Assembly (NCBI GenBank): GCA_030146445.1
Contig: JASLBT010000033.1
Coordinates: 1-7,906 of the forward strand
Reading direction: 5' to 3'
Source of the DNA: Segetibacter sp.
GTDB taxonomy: Bacteria > Bacteroidota > Bacteroidia > Chitinophagales > Chitinophagaceae
Length of the DNA: 7,906 nucleotides
Under the pieces are notes generated by a model. It was not told the origin of the DNA and ran no database searches. It was given only the letters and a program-made list of their open reading frames with translations. Below are positions 1-6,851 of this stretch, in pieces. The translations under genes and the position numbers were made by a program. Every line of letters begins with the position of its first letter. The first letter of the stretch is position 1.

Positions 1-38
1 ATTGATTATTTCTATAAACAGGTGGCTCCCATGGAGCC
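1..38. repeat. REP-like palindromic repeat, copy 1
   Basis: A 20-bp leader (ATTGATTATTTCTATAAACA) is followed by GGT and the hairpin arms GGCTCC (24-29) and GGAGCC (33-38) around a 3-nt loop. The leader recurs with a single mismatch at 331-350, again directly before the same palindrome, so this is a repeat unit and not a chance palindrome. The copy touches the window edge and may extend leftward. A GTTGGGGC stretch directly after it (39-46) also occurs downstream of copy 3, at 406-413. Elements of this kind are common in Bacteroidota intergenic DNA and often give rise to spurious small ORF calls. Confidence 0.75.
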
Positions 39-301
39 GTTGGGGCGAACAGGTTTACTGCTCGCATAAACAATGTTACCATGACCGGAAAATAACGCAT
101 CAAAAGAGCTGAGCGGTTTGGTATGGCAAAAATCGAACGTGATTGTTTCGACTGTGAAAGTCAATTCATCAAATCGAGTTTTGAGCCGCATATCGGCTTC
201 CTGTTTCTAGGATCATCTAATTTCGGTGTCCCTGAACAATTGGGTTATTCGTTTTTTCCAGAAGGGTTCTTCGGATTGCGTAAACTGCGTTTGTCACAGG
301 C

Positions 302-316
302 GGCTCCTATGGAGCC
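302..316. repeat. REP-like palindrome, copy 2 (core only)
   Basis: GGCTCC-TAT-GGAGCC is a perfect 6-bp stem with a 3-nt loop. It lacks the TTTCTATAAACA leader of copies 1 and 3; the bases in front of it read TTGTCACAGGC. It lies only about 15 bp before the leader of copy 3, so the two hairpins form a closely spaced pair, an arrangement often seen for REP-type elements (family knowledge). No coding sequence is believed to cross it. Confidence 0.75.
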
Positions 317-330
317 TGAAAAATTCCTTG

Positions 331-368
331 ATTGATTGTTTCTATAAACAGGTGGCTCCTGTGGAGCC
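331..368. repeat. REP-like palindromic repeat, copy 3 (leader + hairpin)
   Basis: The leader ATTGATTGTTTCTATAAACA (331-350) is followed by GGT and then GGCTCC (354-359), a TGT loop and GGAGCC (363-368). It matches copy 1 over 38 bases except for one leader mismatch and two loop changes. The loops differ (CAT, TAT, TGT) while the stem arms are unchanged, which suggests the paired structure is what is conserved. A G/T-rich tract (about 381-420) follows and may belong to the same larger element. Confidence 0.78.
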
Positions 369-451
369 CTGTCCAAATCAGGATGGTTGGTGGTATCTGG
401 TTCTCGTTGGGGCTTTATGGTTATGTACAACGATGTTTGCTGGTAATTGTC

Positions 452-465
452 GCTCTAGTGGAGCC
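452..465. repeat. Degenerate REP-like palindrome, copy 4
   Basis: GCTCTAGTGGAGCC keeps the right arm GGAGCC (460-465), but the left arm is reduced to GCTCT, so pairing is imperfect (four Watson-Crick pairs plus one T-G). Its position at the end of the same repeat zone suggests a decayed or terminal member of the family. It is followed closely by the CGAGCG...CAAGAAAA motif at 479-501. Confidence 0.45.
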
Positions 466-478
466 AAAGTAATCTAAA

Positions 479-501
479 CGAGCGAAGCAAGAAAACCAAA
501 T
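479..501. repeat. Short dispersed repeat, left copy
   Basis: The sequence CGAGCGAAGCAAGAAAA followed by CCAAAT reappears at 7049-7072 as CGAGCGTGGCAAGAAAA followed by GCCAAAT: two substitutions and one inserted base in about 24 positions. Here it forms the right border of the palindrome zone, which suggests it is the tail of the same composite intergenic element. A chance match of this length within an 8-kb window is unlikely but has not been tested. Confidence 0.45.
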
Positions 502-1028
502 CAACAAATCAAGAAGCAACACTTTACTTGAAGTCATCTTTCTTCCTGCCCTGTGATGTTGAGTACCCTTCCCCGGATCAATTGAATATTAATCCTGTTA
601 ATGTCGGCATGCACCTGAAAAAACCCGGTTAAAAGCTTGCTATCCATAAAATTGTTTAGTAATATCAATCACAAATTTCTCCAGTTAATTGATGTTACTT
701 TAAATGGTAGCGTTTCACCCGACCATATGGCTGAAGTAACGCTAGAGACACCCTTATGAAACGCACCAACTGCAGTGGGTCAAGGCTACCACTACGATCA
801 TAGACTTAAGCCCGTAATGGTAAACCTGTTCATAACAGAAAATACCTGCCATTATCCGGGTGTAAAATGGTAACAACAACCGTTTGCACCACAAACCATG
901 GCACTCTCCGATGATAGATTAAATGGCAGGTCAGACAGAAAGGATAAATTAAGCCCCATATCTGACCCGGAACCTGCGATTCTTAAAATGGTTTCGTATT
1001 TATTTTAAAAGAAAATAAAACGGATAAT
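481..1028. other. Intergenic region without a recognisable gene
   Basis: This 548-bp AT-rich stretch has stops in all frames and no ORF with protein-like features. Inverted repeats are present (GCGTTTCA at 710-717 with TGAAACGC at 757-764; GTTACT at 694-699 with AGTAAC at 735-740), but the pairs interleave instead of nesting and have long loops. A 36-codon ORF at 898-1008 (MALSDDRL...) ends 20 bp before the hydrolase start; nothing supports its expression. The last 30 bases before 1029 are A/T-rich (AAAAGAAAATAAAA), as is usual for Bacteroidota leaders. I found no match to the TAnnTTTG -7 box. Confidence 0.6.
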
Positions 1029-2543
1029 ATGTCGTCCCACTTTTTTGTTGATATACATTGTCATCCCGCCATTAAAGCCTATGCCAGGAGCTTTCGAAAA
1101 GAACCAGGGGTGCACTCTGCAGATCCAAAAAGCCCCTCGTCAATTTGGTATCGTGATCCACCATCTACGTTTGACAAGGTCAAAAATTACATCGCGAGCC
1201 TGACAAACTTTATTCAAAGTGACGCGACAAGCCTAATCAAAGGGCGTGTGTCAGTTGTTTGCCTGTCTTTCTATCCACAGGAAAAAGGCTTTTTTGTCAA
1301 TAAGGTTGGTACAGGATTAATCTCCGACGCACTAACGACTTTGGCGAGCGAATTTGGCCGGGAACGAATTGATCATTTACAAAGCATGACCAGCTATTGG
1401 GAAGATCTAAAAATTGAGATGAAATTTCTAAAACAGCAGGAAAATAAAGAGATCATTATTGATGGGAAAAGCGTATCCTATACGATTGCCGACTCATATG
1501 CCGCGATAGAAATGGCCGAGAGAAACGGCGAGCTTGGGGAAACAAAAATCTTATTTGTCCCCACCATCGAAGGAGCGCATGTATTTGATCAGGTAATGGA
1601 CTGCAATGTTCCGTCAAATACGTTCCCGGATGGAATATCGTCGGAGAAGCTGGCCATAACCCTCCAGCGTGTAAGAGAATTGCGAGCCGGTGAAGATGGC
1701 TTGATAAGACCGGCTTTCATTACGTTTGCACATCACTTCTGGAATGGATTGTGTGGACAGGTACGAACGATGTCGGGGTTTGTTAAGTGTATCATCGATC
1801 AGGAAAATGGGTTGGGTGAGGGTTTTAAAAATGCCGGGTTGGAAGTAGCACGTGCATTGTTGCGCAGGGAATTCGACGATAATGGTCGCCTATTACCATC
1901 CATCATGATTGACATCAAACACATGAGTAGAAGGTCGCGGGAAGACTACTTCAACTTATTAGCAGCAGAGTTTAGCGACAGATCGATACCCGTGATTGTA
2001 AGTCATGGTGGAGTCACCGGGCTATCGCGTCCGGGTGGCAGCAAAGTGACGTTAGCCGCACAAGAGGGACTGTATATGGAAGATGAAGTAAACTTTTTTG
2101 ATGACGAGATTATTAAGATCGAGGAAACAGGTGGCATCTTCGGCATACAACTGGACGAAAGGAGGATCGGCTCCAAACAGGCGCTTCGAAAAGCAAAAGG
2201 AAACATCAGCCGACGCGATATCCTCTACGCCTGGTCTAAACTAGTTTGGAACCAGGTAAGACACATAGCCGAGTTACTGGATCAGCATAATAGGTTCGCC
2301 TGGGGTATACAATGTTTAGGAACGGACTTTGATGGTATCATTGATCCAATAAATGGATACTGGACGTCCGATCATCTCGATGATCTCGACGATTACTTAC
2401 TGAAACACGTTTTCGACTATTTAAAAGAGATAAAGGGCCCTTGCCCTCTCCAGCAGGAAAGTAACAGACGGGTTAGCGCTGAAGAAGTGGTTGACCGGGT
2501 AATGACCAGTAATGCCTTAAACCTGCTGTCTAAAATTTACTAG
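1029..2543 (+). CDS. M19 (membrane/renal dipeptidase)-like metal-dependent hydrolase, cytoplasmic
   Basis: This is a 504-residue protein of the amidohydrolase-fold dipeptidase family, whose members use a two-zinc centre to hydrolyse dipeptides and related amides. The expected ligands appear in order: D8-x-H10-x-H12 (DIHCHP) on the first strand, the bridging E181 (TIEGAH), H298 in DIKHMS, H326 in VSHGG, and D433 in GTDFDG. The stretch from N355 to G369 (NFFDDEIIKIEETGG) resembles the family's NxPDDVL...NGG helix and turn. R334 may be the substrate-binding arginine. M19 normally has HxD, as in human His20/Asp22, where this protein has HxH. It is longer than usual M19 proteins (about 320-420), with roughly 60 extra residues between the first motif and the glutamate and about 40 between H326 and D433. 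It has no signal peptide or membrane segment, so it should be cytosolic. The start follows an A-rich leader without a clear Shine-Dalgarno. It stands alone, and its substrate is unknown. Confidence 0.85.
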   Translation: MSSHFFVDIHCHPAIKAYARSFRKEPGVHSADPKSPSSIWYRDPPSTFDKVKNYIASLTNFIQSDATSLIKGRVSVVCLSFYPQEKGFFVNKVGTGLISDALTTLASEFGRERIDHLQSMTSYWEDLKIEMKFLKQQENKEIIIDGKSVSYTIADSYAAIEMAERNGELGETKILFVPTIEGAHVFDQVMDCNVPSNTFPDGISSEKLAITLQRVRELRAGEDGLIRPAFITFAHHFWNGLCGQVRTMSGFVKCIIDQENGLGEGFKNAGLEVARALLRREFDDNGRLLPSIMIDIKHMSRRSREDYFNLLAAEFSDRSIPVIVSHGGVTGLSRPGGSKVTLAAQEGLYMEDEVNFFDDEIIKIEETGGIFGIQLDERRIGSKQALRKAKGNISRRDILYAWSKLVWNQVRHIAELLDQHNRFAWGIQCLGTDFDGIIDPINGYWTSDHLDDLDDYLLKHVFDYLKEIKGPCPLQQESNRRVSAEEVVDRVMTSNALNLLSKIY

Positions 2544-2933
2544 GAATCCCATCCAAATCCCACCATCCTGTTCCATCATTATTGGGCAGTGATATAGGAA
2601 GACGTGTAAACTTGGCTCCTATACGGGCACTAAACACCGGCACTTCAATTAGTGAATAACGCTGCACTTCAAAACAGGTAAGAACCATACCTCTGACTCC
2701 CCAGGTTAAGCAGTATCTTATTAAGGCTCCAGGTATCCAAACAACGTCAGGTTGTTTCAACAATGGCCCTGTGCAAAAACGTACAACAAGTGTTTTGTAC
2801 CGGGTAGGTCAACGAGCATATTAGCGTCTCTGGCATATGCCTAATCCAGATATCTTCAGCTAATGCTACCAATTACTGAATGCGCCCAGGAGCCAAAGCC
2901 CTATTGGTTGAGCAATCATAAACCTGAAGCAAT
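2544..2933. other. Intergenic region, no supported gene
   Basis: These 390 bases separate the M19-like hydrolase from the small secreted protein. No strong terminator follows the 2543 stop. A minus-strand 77-codon ORF (2763-2530) crosses into the hydrolase 3' end; its C-terminal half is compositionally protein-like, but I recognise no family. An imperfect dyad, GTACAA (2781-2786) with TTGTAC (2795-2800), could form a small hairpin but has no T-tract. The bases just before 2934 (AAACCTGAAGCAAT) show no convincing ribosome-binding motif, and no TAnnTTTG box was seen. Confidence 0.55.
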
Positions 2934-3428
2934 ATGAAGTTTGCTATTACGGTTATTACGTTAATATCCTTCCATTTAAATCTGTTTGCCCAGGAGGGTA
3001 AAATGTACAAAACAAGATTTGTAACCGGTCTTTCCGGCCCTGAGCTTTTACATGCTGGCATTACCCATCGGCTAGCCAATGCCAGTCAACTTGGGTTGAG
3101 TGCCGGAGCTGGCCCTTCACTAGGGATGATATGGACTTCTTTAAACGTGGAGCACCGGCTGTATTTAGGAAGAAACTCGGAAAAGAGCAACCAAAAGACC
3201 TGGTTTTTTCGCCAGGGAACAACATTTTTCCCCTCTGCAAAATCTCCCCAGCAATTCACGGTAAATTTGACCGTTGGCAAAGACTTCGTGTTCAAAAATG
3301 CTAAAAATGGAATCACCATTGACGGAGGTGTATTTTATTTACCCGAAAGTTACTGGTCGTCGATTGTCCTCGTAAGAGCACTGAACCTTTGGCCCGCCCT
3401 ACGGTTTGAACTTTATTTTTCCTTATGA
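2934..3428 (+). CDS. Small secreted protein, probable outer-membrane beta-barrel
   Basis: This is a 164-residue hypothetical protein. Residues 1-19 form a typical signal peptide (MKF, then a hydrophobic core ending LFA), with likely cleavage before Q20. The mature part has no second membrane helix. It alternates polar and hydrophobic residues with glycine-rich turns: a GLSGPELLHAGITHRL segment (32-47), GLSAGAGPSLG (54-64), TVNLTVGKDFVF (109-120), GITIDGGVFYL (126-136), and a final strand PALRFELYFSL (154-164). This pattern fits a short beta-barrel whose C-terminal strand is aromatic, as in Bacteroidota outer-membrane proteins of roughly this size. No catalytic motif is visible. The start is the first ATG that gives a complete signal peptide. 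It stands alone between two long spacers, with no operon partner evident. The gene call is fairly secure; the barrel assignment is inference, and a periplasmic protein is the alternative. Confidence 0.72.
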   Translation: MKFAITVITLISFHLNLFAQEGKMYKTRFVTGLSGPELLHAGITHRLANASQLGLSAGAGPSLGMIWTSLNVEHRLYLGRNSEKSNQKTWFFRQGTTFFPSAKSPQQFTVNLTVGKDFVFKNAKNGITIDGGVFYLPESYWSSIVLVRALNLWPALRFELYFSL

Positions 3429-3484
3429 GTTACGATTGATACGGGTGATTTGCTCAACTAAGAATAGGGACATCCGGTACATAC

Positions 3485-3637
3485 ATGACGGAGCTATATG
3501 CTGAACAACAGTGCACCCTGGATAACAACAAAATCGCCATCGTGACAGCATTTGCAGACCTATATAATCAATGGCGAGTATCGACGAACTCCCTGCAATA
3601 CACCAGGGGTTCGCTGGCCCGGCAGTACTTGCTATAG
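3485..3637 (+). CDS. Doubtful small ORF, 50 residues
   Basis: An ATG at 3485 opens 50 codons ending in TAG, giving a soluble, mixed-charge peptide that begins MTELYAEQQCTLDNN and contains IAIVTAFADLYNQW (17-30), which could form an amphipathic helix. No Shine-Dalgarno or promoter is evident, and I recognise no family. It could be a genuine small protein, a fragment of a decayed gene, or a chance ORF; its length alone is not significant in this sequence. Confidence 0.15.
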   Translation: MTELYAEQQCTLDNNKIAIVTAFADLYNQWRVSTNSLQYTRGSLARQYLL

Positions 3638-3662
3638 GTTAAAGATCCCTGGTGGAACCGAC

Positions 3663-3682
3663 TTGCCAATTATGATTGACAA
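3663..3682. promoter_or_regulatory. Imperfect dyad TTGCCAAT-TATG-ATTGACAA
   Basis: Arms 3663-3670 and 3675-3682 pair at seven of eight positions around a 4-nt centre. There is no following T-run, so an intrinsic terminator is unlikely. It lies about 300 bp upstream of the GH2 start, far for a classical operator. It might be a binding site for a dimeric regulator or a chance palindrome. Confidence 0.2.
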
Positions 3683-3933
3683 GAGATTAATGAATTAACC
3701 AATAAGGGAAGTGATTGCATTACTAAGATCAAAACATTGTTCAGGCAGCAGGAATAGCAAAGAGAGGCGATATGGAAGTATGCATAAAGTGATTAGCAAA
3801 AAGAAAGTAAAGGCAATAGCGCTTATGAACCGCAGATAAAATGAAAATTGTTTACCCTTCTGGTGAAAATTGCATCGAATTTCCGTCATCGCTTCTCTCC
3901 TGGTAAACGATTTTTCCAGCCGGGGCGATGTAC

Positions 3934-3950
3934 GGAACAATGAATGTTCC
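3934..3950. promoter_or_regulatory. Candidate operator: GGAACA-N5-TGTTCC dyad
   Basis: A perfect 6-bp inverted repeat with a 5-nt spacer (ATGAA) ends 35 bp before the GH2 start codon. The 17-bp size, perfect arms and promoter-proximal position are what one expects of an operator for a dimeric helix-turn-helix regulator. As RNA it could instead form a small leader hairpin. No regulator gene is in the window to pair with it, so the function is inference. Confidence 0.35.
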
Positions 3951-3985
3951 TACATTGTACCGCAGATCAATACAATTAAGCACAT

Positions 3986-6832
3986 ATGAAATTTTTCACC
4001 TCACTGGTTCTACTTTTATCACTGCTAACCCTCAATCCATACGCTCAAACAAAGCAGGTGGTTTATCTTTCAGGAACCGACACCAAGAGTACCGCCACAT
4101 GGGACTTCTTTTGTACTGGTGGCCGCAATAGCGGCGTATGGACAAAAATACAAGTGCCCTCACACTGGGAGCAACAGGGTTTTGGTGCCTACAACTACGG
4201 CCGAGACTATAAAACCTACGGTAAAAACTTTCGTTTTGCCGACGAAAAGGGTATGTATAAACACCGCTTTAATGTTCCTGCATCATGGAAAAATAAGGAG
4301 GTCTTTATTGTATTCGACGGCTCAATGACGGATACCGAAGTAAAGATCAATGGAAAGCTGGCGGGAGACATTCACCAGGGTGCATTCTATCGTTTTAAAT
4401 ACAACATTACCGATAAACTCCAGTTCGGCAAACCAAACCTGCTGGAAGTAACGGTAAGCAAAATGAGCTCCGACGTAAGTGTAAACAATGCCGAACGCCT
4501 TGCCGACTACTGGGTGTTTGGTGGCATATACCGTCCCGTGTCGCTTGAGGCGGTTCCAAAAACTTATATCGACTACACCGCCATAGACGCTAAAGCCGAC
4601 GGCTTATTCAGCATGCAGGTTAACCTTCGCGGCCTGGTGCAGCCAACGAGTATAACGGCAAATATTACCGACCAGAAGGGCAAACTGGTTGGCACAGCAA
4701 CAGGCAGGGCGGCAAAGGGGGATTCTCTGGTGGTCCTCAGTACCCGCGTTACTAATGTGCAGCAATGGACGGCTGAAACACCAAACTTGTACAAGGTAAA
4801 TGTTCGCCTTGCAGCAGGCAGCCAACAGGGCTACCAGGCAAGCGAAAAGTTTGGCTTCCGTACGATTGAGGTCAGGCGGGGCGACGGCATTTACGTCAAT
4901 GGGGTGCAGATAAAAATGAAGGGTGTAAATCGTCACGTTTGGTGGCCGGAAACGGGCCGCGCCACTAACCCGGACATCGATACCATGGATGTGCGCCTGC
5001 TAAAGGAAATGAACATGAATGCAGTCAGGTGTTCACATTATCCTCCGGATGTGAATTTTCTAAACCTCTGCGACTCGCTAGGCCTTTATGTGCTTGATGA
5101 ACTCGCCGGTTGGCAAAAGTTCTACAGCACCAAAGCAGGGGTCCCACTGGTAAAAGAATTGGTCATTCGTGATGTTAATCATCCGTCCATCATTTTCTGG
5201 GACAATGGCAATGAAGGCGGAACAAATAAGGAACTCGATAAGGAGTTTGTCCGGTGGGATTACAGCAAACGCCCCGTCATCCATCCGCATCACCGGCCGG
5301 GCAACCACTTCAATGGTATCGATTGTAATCACTACGAAGATTATTACAGCACACAAAAAATACTTAACGATAGCCTGATCTATATGCCCACCGAGTTTTT
5401 GCATTCGCAGGATGACGGTGGCGGCGGTTCGGCGATGAACGACTTTTGGGAATTGCACTGGAACGCCAAAAGGTCGGGTGGTGGCTTTATATGGGCGATG
5501 GTCGACGAAGGCATCGTACGCACCGATATGAACAACATCATCGACGCTAACGGACTGAATGCACCCGACGGAATACTCGGGCCTCACCGGCAAAAGGAAG
5601 GGAGTTTTTATGCACTCCGCGAGATATTCTCCCCGGTGAAAATCCGGATGACTGAACTGCCGGCGAACTTTAACGGCAACATCGAAGTTGAAAACCGGTT
5701 TCATTTCACCAACATCAACCAATGCAGTTTTCAATGGGCACTCGTGAATTATCGAAAGCCAAATGAGCAATTCGATGGCTATACCGTGCAGCAAAAGGGT
5801 ACGGCTACAACCAACTCAATAGCGCCACTTGCGAAGGGTAATATTGCTCTTAAACTTCCTGCCGATTACAACAAATTCGACGCGCTTGTACTGGTTGCTT
5901 TAGACCCCTTCAAAAAGGAGATTTATAAATGGACGTGGAAGGTGAGAAGTAACAGCCAGTTACTCGACGGCATCGTATTGGAAAATGACAGCGCTACGGC
6001 TTTTGCCGAAACCGATACCACTTATACTTTACGGGGTGGAGACAACTCGGTGTTCCTCGACAAGCGAACGGGTATGCTCGCAGGAACAAAAAACATCAGC
6101 ATGGATAACCTTTCATTTGCAAAAGGACCAGTGTTGGTGAAGGGAACAGCTAACGTTGTTTCGAGCCGGCATTATGCAGAAGGTAAAAGTCATGTTGTTG
6201 AATTTACCTACGACGGAGCAATGAAATACGCACGTTGGAAAATGCTTGGCAGCGGATGGGTTAGCCTGGAATACGAATACACTTTAAACGGAACCTATCC
6301 ATTCTCCGGCGTGAGTTTTAGTTACCCGGAAAACTTTATACTGGGTGCAAAATGGCTGGGCAAGGGCCCATACCGCCAATGGAAAAACCGCACCGCAGGT
6401 ACCCCGGTCAACGTTTGGCAAAATATGTACAACAATACGCAGACAGGTTATTCTCCACTGGTGCTTCCGGAATTTAAGGGTTACTATGGCGACATCACCT
6501 GGATGGAATTTAGTACCGTTGAAGGCAAGTTTTACCTGGCAAGTAAAGATCCCGGTTTATATGTGCGACTGTTCGACTTTTATGGCCTCACCGGAACACG
6601 TCCGCACCCCGAATTGCCGGTAGGTAATATCTCGTTCCTCGATTGCATTCCACCTATCGGTACCAAACTGGCCCTGAACATCAGTTACAATACATCGGCA
6701 CTCGGCCCACAAAGTGAACCCACGAAGATTAGCAGCCCGATCAGGCGTACCCTGTACTTCTATTTTGGATTGCCTAAAACCGACAACAGTAAAGAACAGT
6801 ACAGCAGGCCGGTGATCGACAATGTGTTTTAA
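3986..6832 (+). CDS. Secreted family-2 glycoside hydrolase, beta-galactosidase type
   Basis: This is a 948-residue retaining exo-glycosidase. Residues 1-20 are a signal peptide (cleavage before Q21), so it acts in the periplasm or outside the cell. Domains in order: N-terminal jelly-roll carbohydrate-binding (about 40-190, with WEQQGFGAYNYG and the DYWVFGGIYRPV motif), Ig-like domain (about 195-293), TIM barrel (about 295-560), a second beta-sandwich (about 565-655), and a beta-galactosidase small-chain-like C-terminal domain (about 670-930) with WLGKGPYRQWKNR at 790-802. Catalytic signatures are intact: GVNRH (313-317), RCSHYPP (348-354), acid/base E410 in FWDNGNE, and nucleophile E470 in PTEF, followed by GGGFIWAMVDEG (498-509). 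The length is typical of beta-galactosidases with all five domains. WDNGNE departs from the common WSLGNE, and a DDGGGG loop follows the nucleophile. The likely substrate is a beta-galactoside, but other GH2 specificities cannot be excluded. It is co-oriented with the DUF4450 gene downstream. Confidence 0.93.
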   Translation: MKFFTSLVLLLSLLTLNPYAQTKQVVYLSGTDTKSTATWDFFCTGGRNSGVWTKIQVPSHWEQQGFGAYNYGRDYKTYGKNFRFADEKGMYKHRFNVPASWKNKEVFIVFDGSMTDTEVKINGKLAGDIHQGAFYRFKYNITDKLQFGKPNLLEVTVSKMSSDVSVNNAERLADYWVFGGIYRPVSLEAVPKTYIDYTAIDAKADGLFSMQVNLRGLVQPTSITANITDQKGKLVGTATGRAAKGDSLVVLSTRVTNVQQWTAETPNLYKVNVRLAAGSQQGYQASEKFGFRTIEVRRGDGIYVNGVQIKMKGVNRHVWWPETGRATNPDIDTMDVRLLKEMNMNAVRCSHYPPDVNFLNLCDSLGLYVLDELAGWQKFYSTKAGVPLVKELVIRDVNHPSIIFWDNGNEGGTNKELDKEFVRWDYSKRPVIHPHHRPGNHFNGIDCNHYEDYYSTQKILNDSLIYMPTEFLHSQDDGGGGSAMNDFWELHWNAKRSGGGFIWAMVDEGIVRTDMNNIIDANGLNAPDGILGPHRQKEGSFYALREIFSPVKIRMTELPANFNGNIEVENRFHFTNINQCSFQWALVNYRKPNEQFDGYTVQQKGTATTNSIAPLAKGNIALKLPADYNKFDALVLVALDPFKKEIYKWTWKVRSNSQLLDGIVLENDSATAFAETDTTYTLRGGDNSVFLDKRTGMLAGTKNISMDNLSFAKGPVLVKGTANVVSSRHYAEGKSHVVEFTYDGAMKYARWKMLGSGWVSLEYEYTLNGTYPFSGVSFSYPENFILGAKWLGKGPYRQWKNRTAGTPVNVWQNMYNNTQTGYSPLVLPEFKGYYGDITWMEFSTVEGKFYLASKDPGLYVRLFDFYGLTGTRPHPELPVGNISFLDCIPPIGTKLALNISYNTSALGPQSEPTKISSPIRRTLYFYFGLPKTDNSKEQYSRPVIDNVF

Positions 6833-6851
6833 AAGTCAAAAGTCAAAAGTA
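6831..6851. repeat. Tandem heptamer repeat AAAAGTC x3
   Basis: AAAAGTC, AAAAGTC and AAAAGTA follow one another, starting inside the TAA stop codon of the GH2 gene. The unit is short and only three copies are present, so replication slippage is the simplest origin. No hairpin is formed, and no terminator role is implied. Confidence 0.7.

Larger units (their letters stand above)
3429..3985. other. Long intergenic region upstream of the GH2 gene
   Basis: This 557-bp spacer holds a weak 50-codon ORF (3485-3637), two dyad-symmetric sites (3663-3682 and 3934-3950, listed separately), and an 81-codon minus-strand ORF (3940-3695) with one hydrophobic stretch but no homology I recognise. The 19-codon plus-strand reading MHKVISKKK... 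from 3780 is unsupported. The sequence may be partly decayed coding DNA, but I cannot identify a parent gene. Regulatory sequence for the GH2 gene should lie at the right end. No TAnnTTTG -7 box is present; TACATTGT at 3951-3958 is the nearest and is a poor match. Confidence 0.5.

Noticed and set aside
123..477. Overlapping small ORFs on both strands (123-335 +, 226-477 +, 430-245 -)
   Set aside because: They run through the palindromic repeats, which translate to repeated AAPMEP/QVAPVEP peptides. The frames overlap each other and have no ribosome-binding site or domain, so they are repeat-derived.
694..764. Interleaved inverted repeats that might form a pseudoknotted RNA or riboswitch
   Set aside because: The arms are only 6-8 bp with long loops, no known riboswitch core is recognisable, and the element lies about 270 bp from the next start.
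898..1008. 36-codon ORF just upstream of the M19-like gene, considered as a leader peptide
   Set aside because: It has no ribosome-binding site, attenuator hairpin or run of regulatory codons, and this length is expected by chance.
2614..2628. GGCTCCTATACGGGC, considered as another REP-like copy
   Set aside because: Only the left arm matches; the right half does not pair and there is no TTTCTATAAACA leader.
2781..2800. GTACAA...TTGTAC dyad as a terminator
   Set aside because: The stem is AT-rich with a mismatch, has no downstream T-run, and lies about 240 bp after the nearest stop codon.
3695..3940. 81-codon minus-strand ORF with one hydrophobic segment
   Set aside because: The hydrophobic stretch comes from A-rich plus-strand sequence. 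There is no family resemblance, start signal or partner gene, and the frame overlaps the dyad at 3934-3950.
5078..5794. 238-codon minus-strand ORF, and a 110-codon one at 4936-4604
   Set aside because: Both lie entirely antisense to the strongly supported GH2 gene across its catalytic domains. Their translations show no domain; they are shadows of GH2 codon usage.
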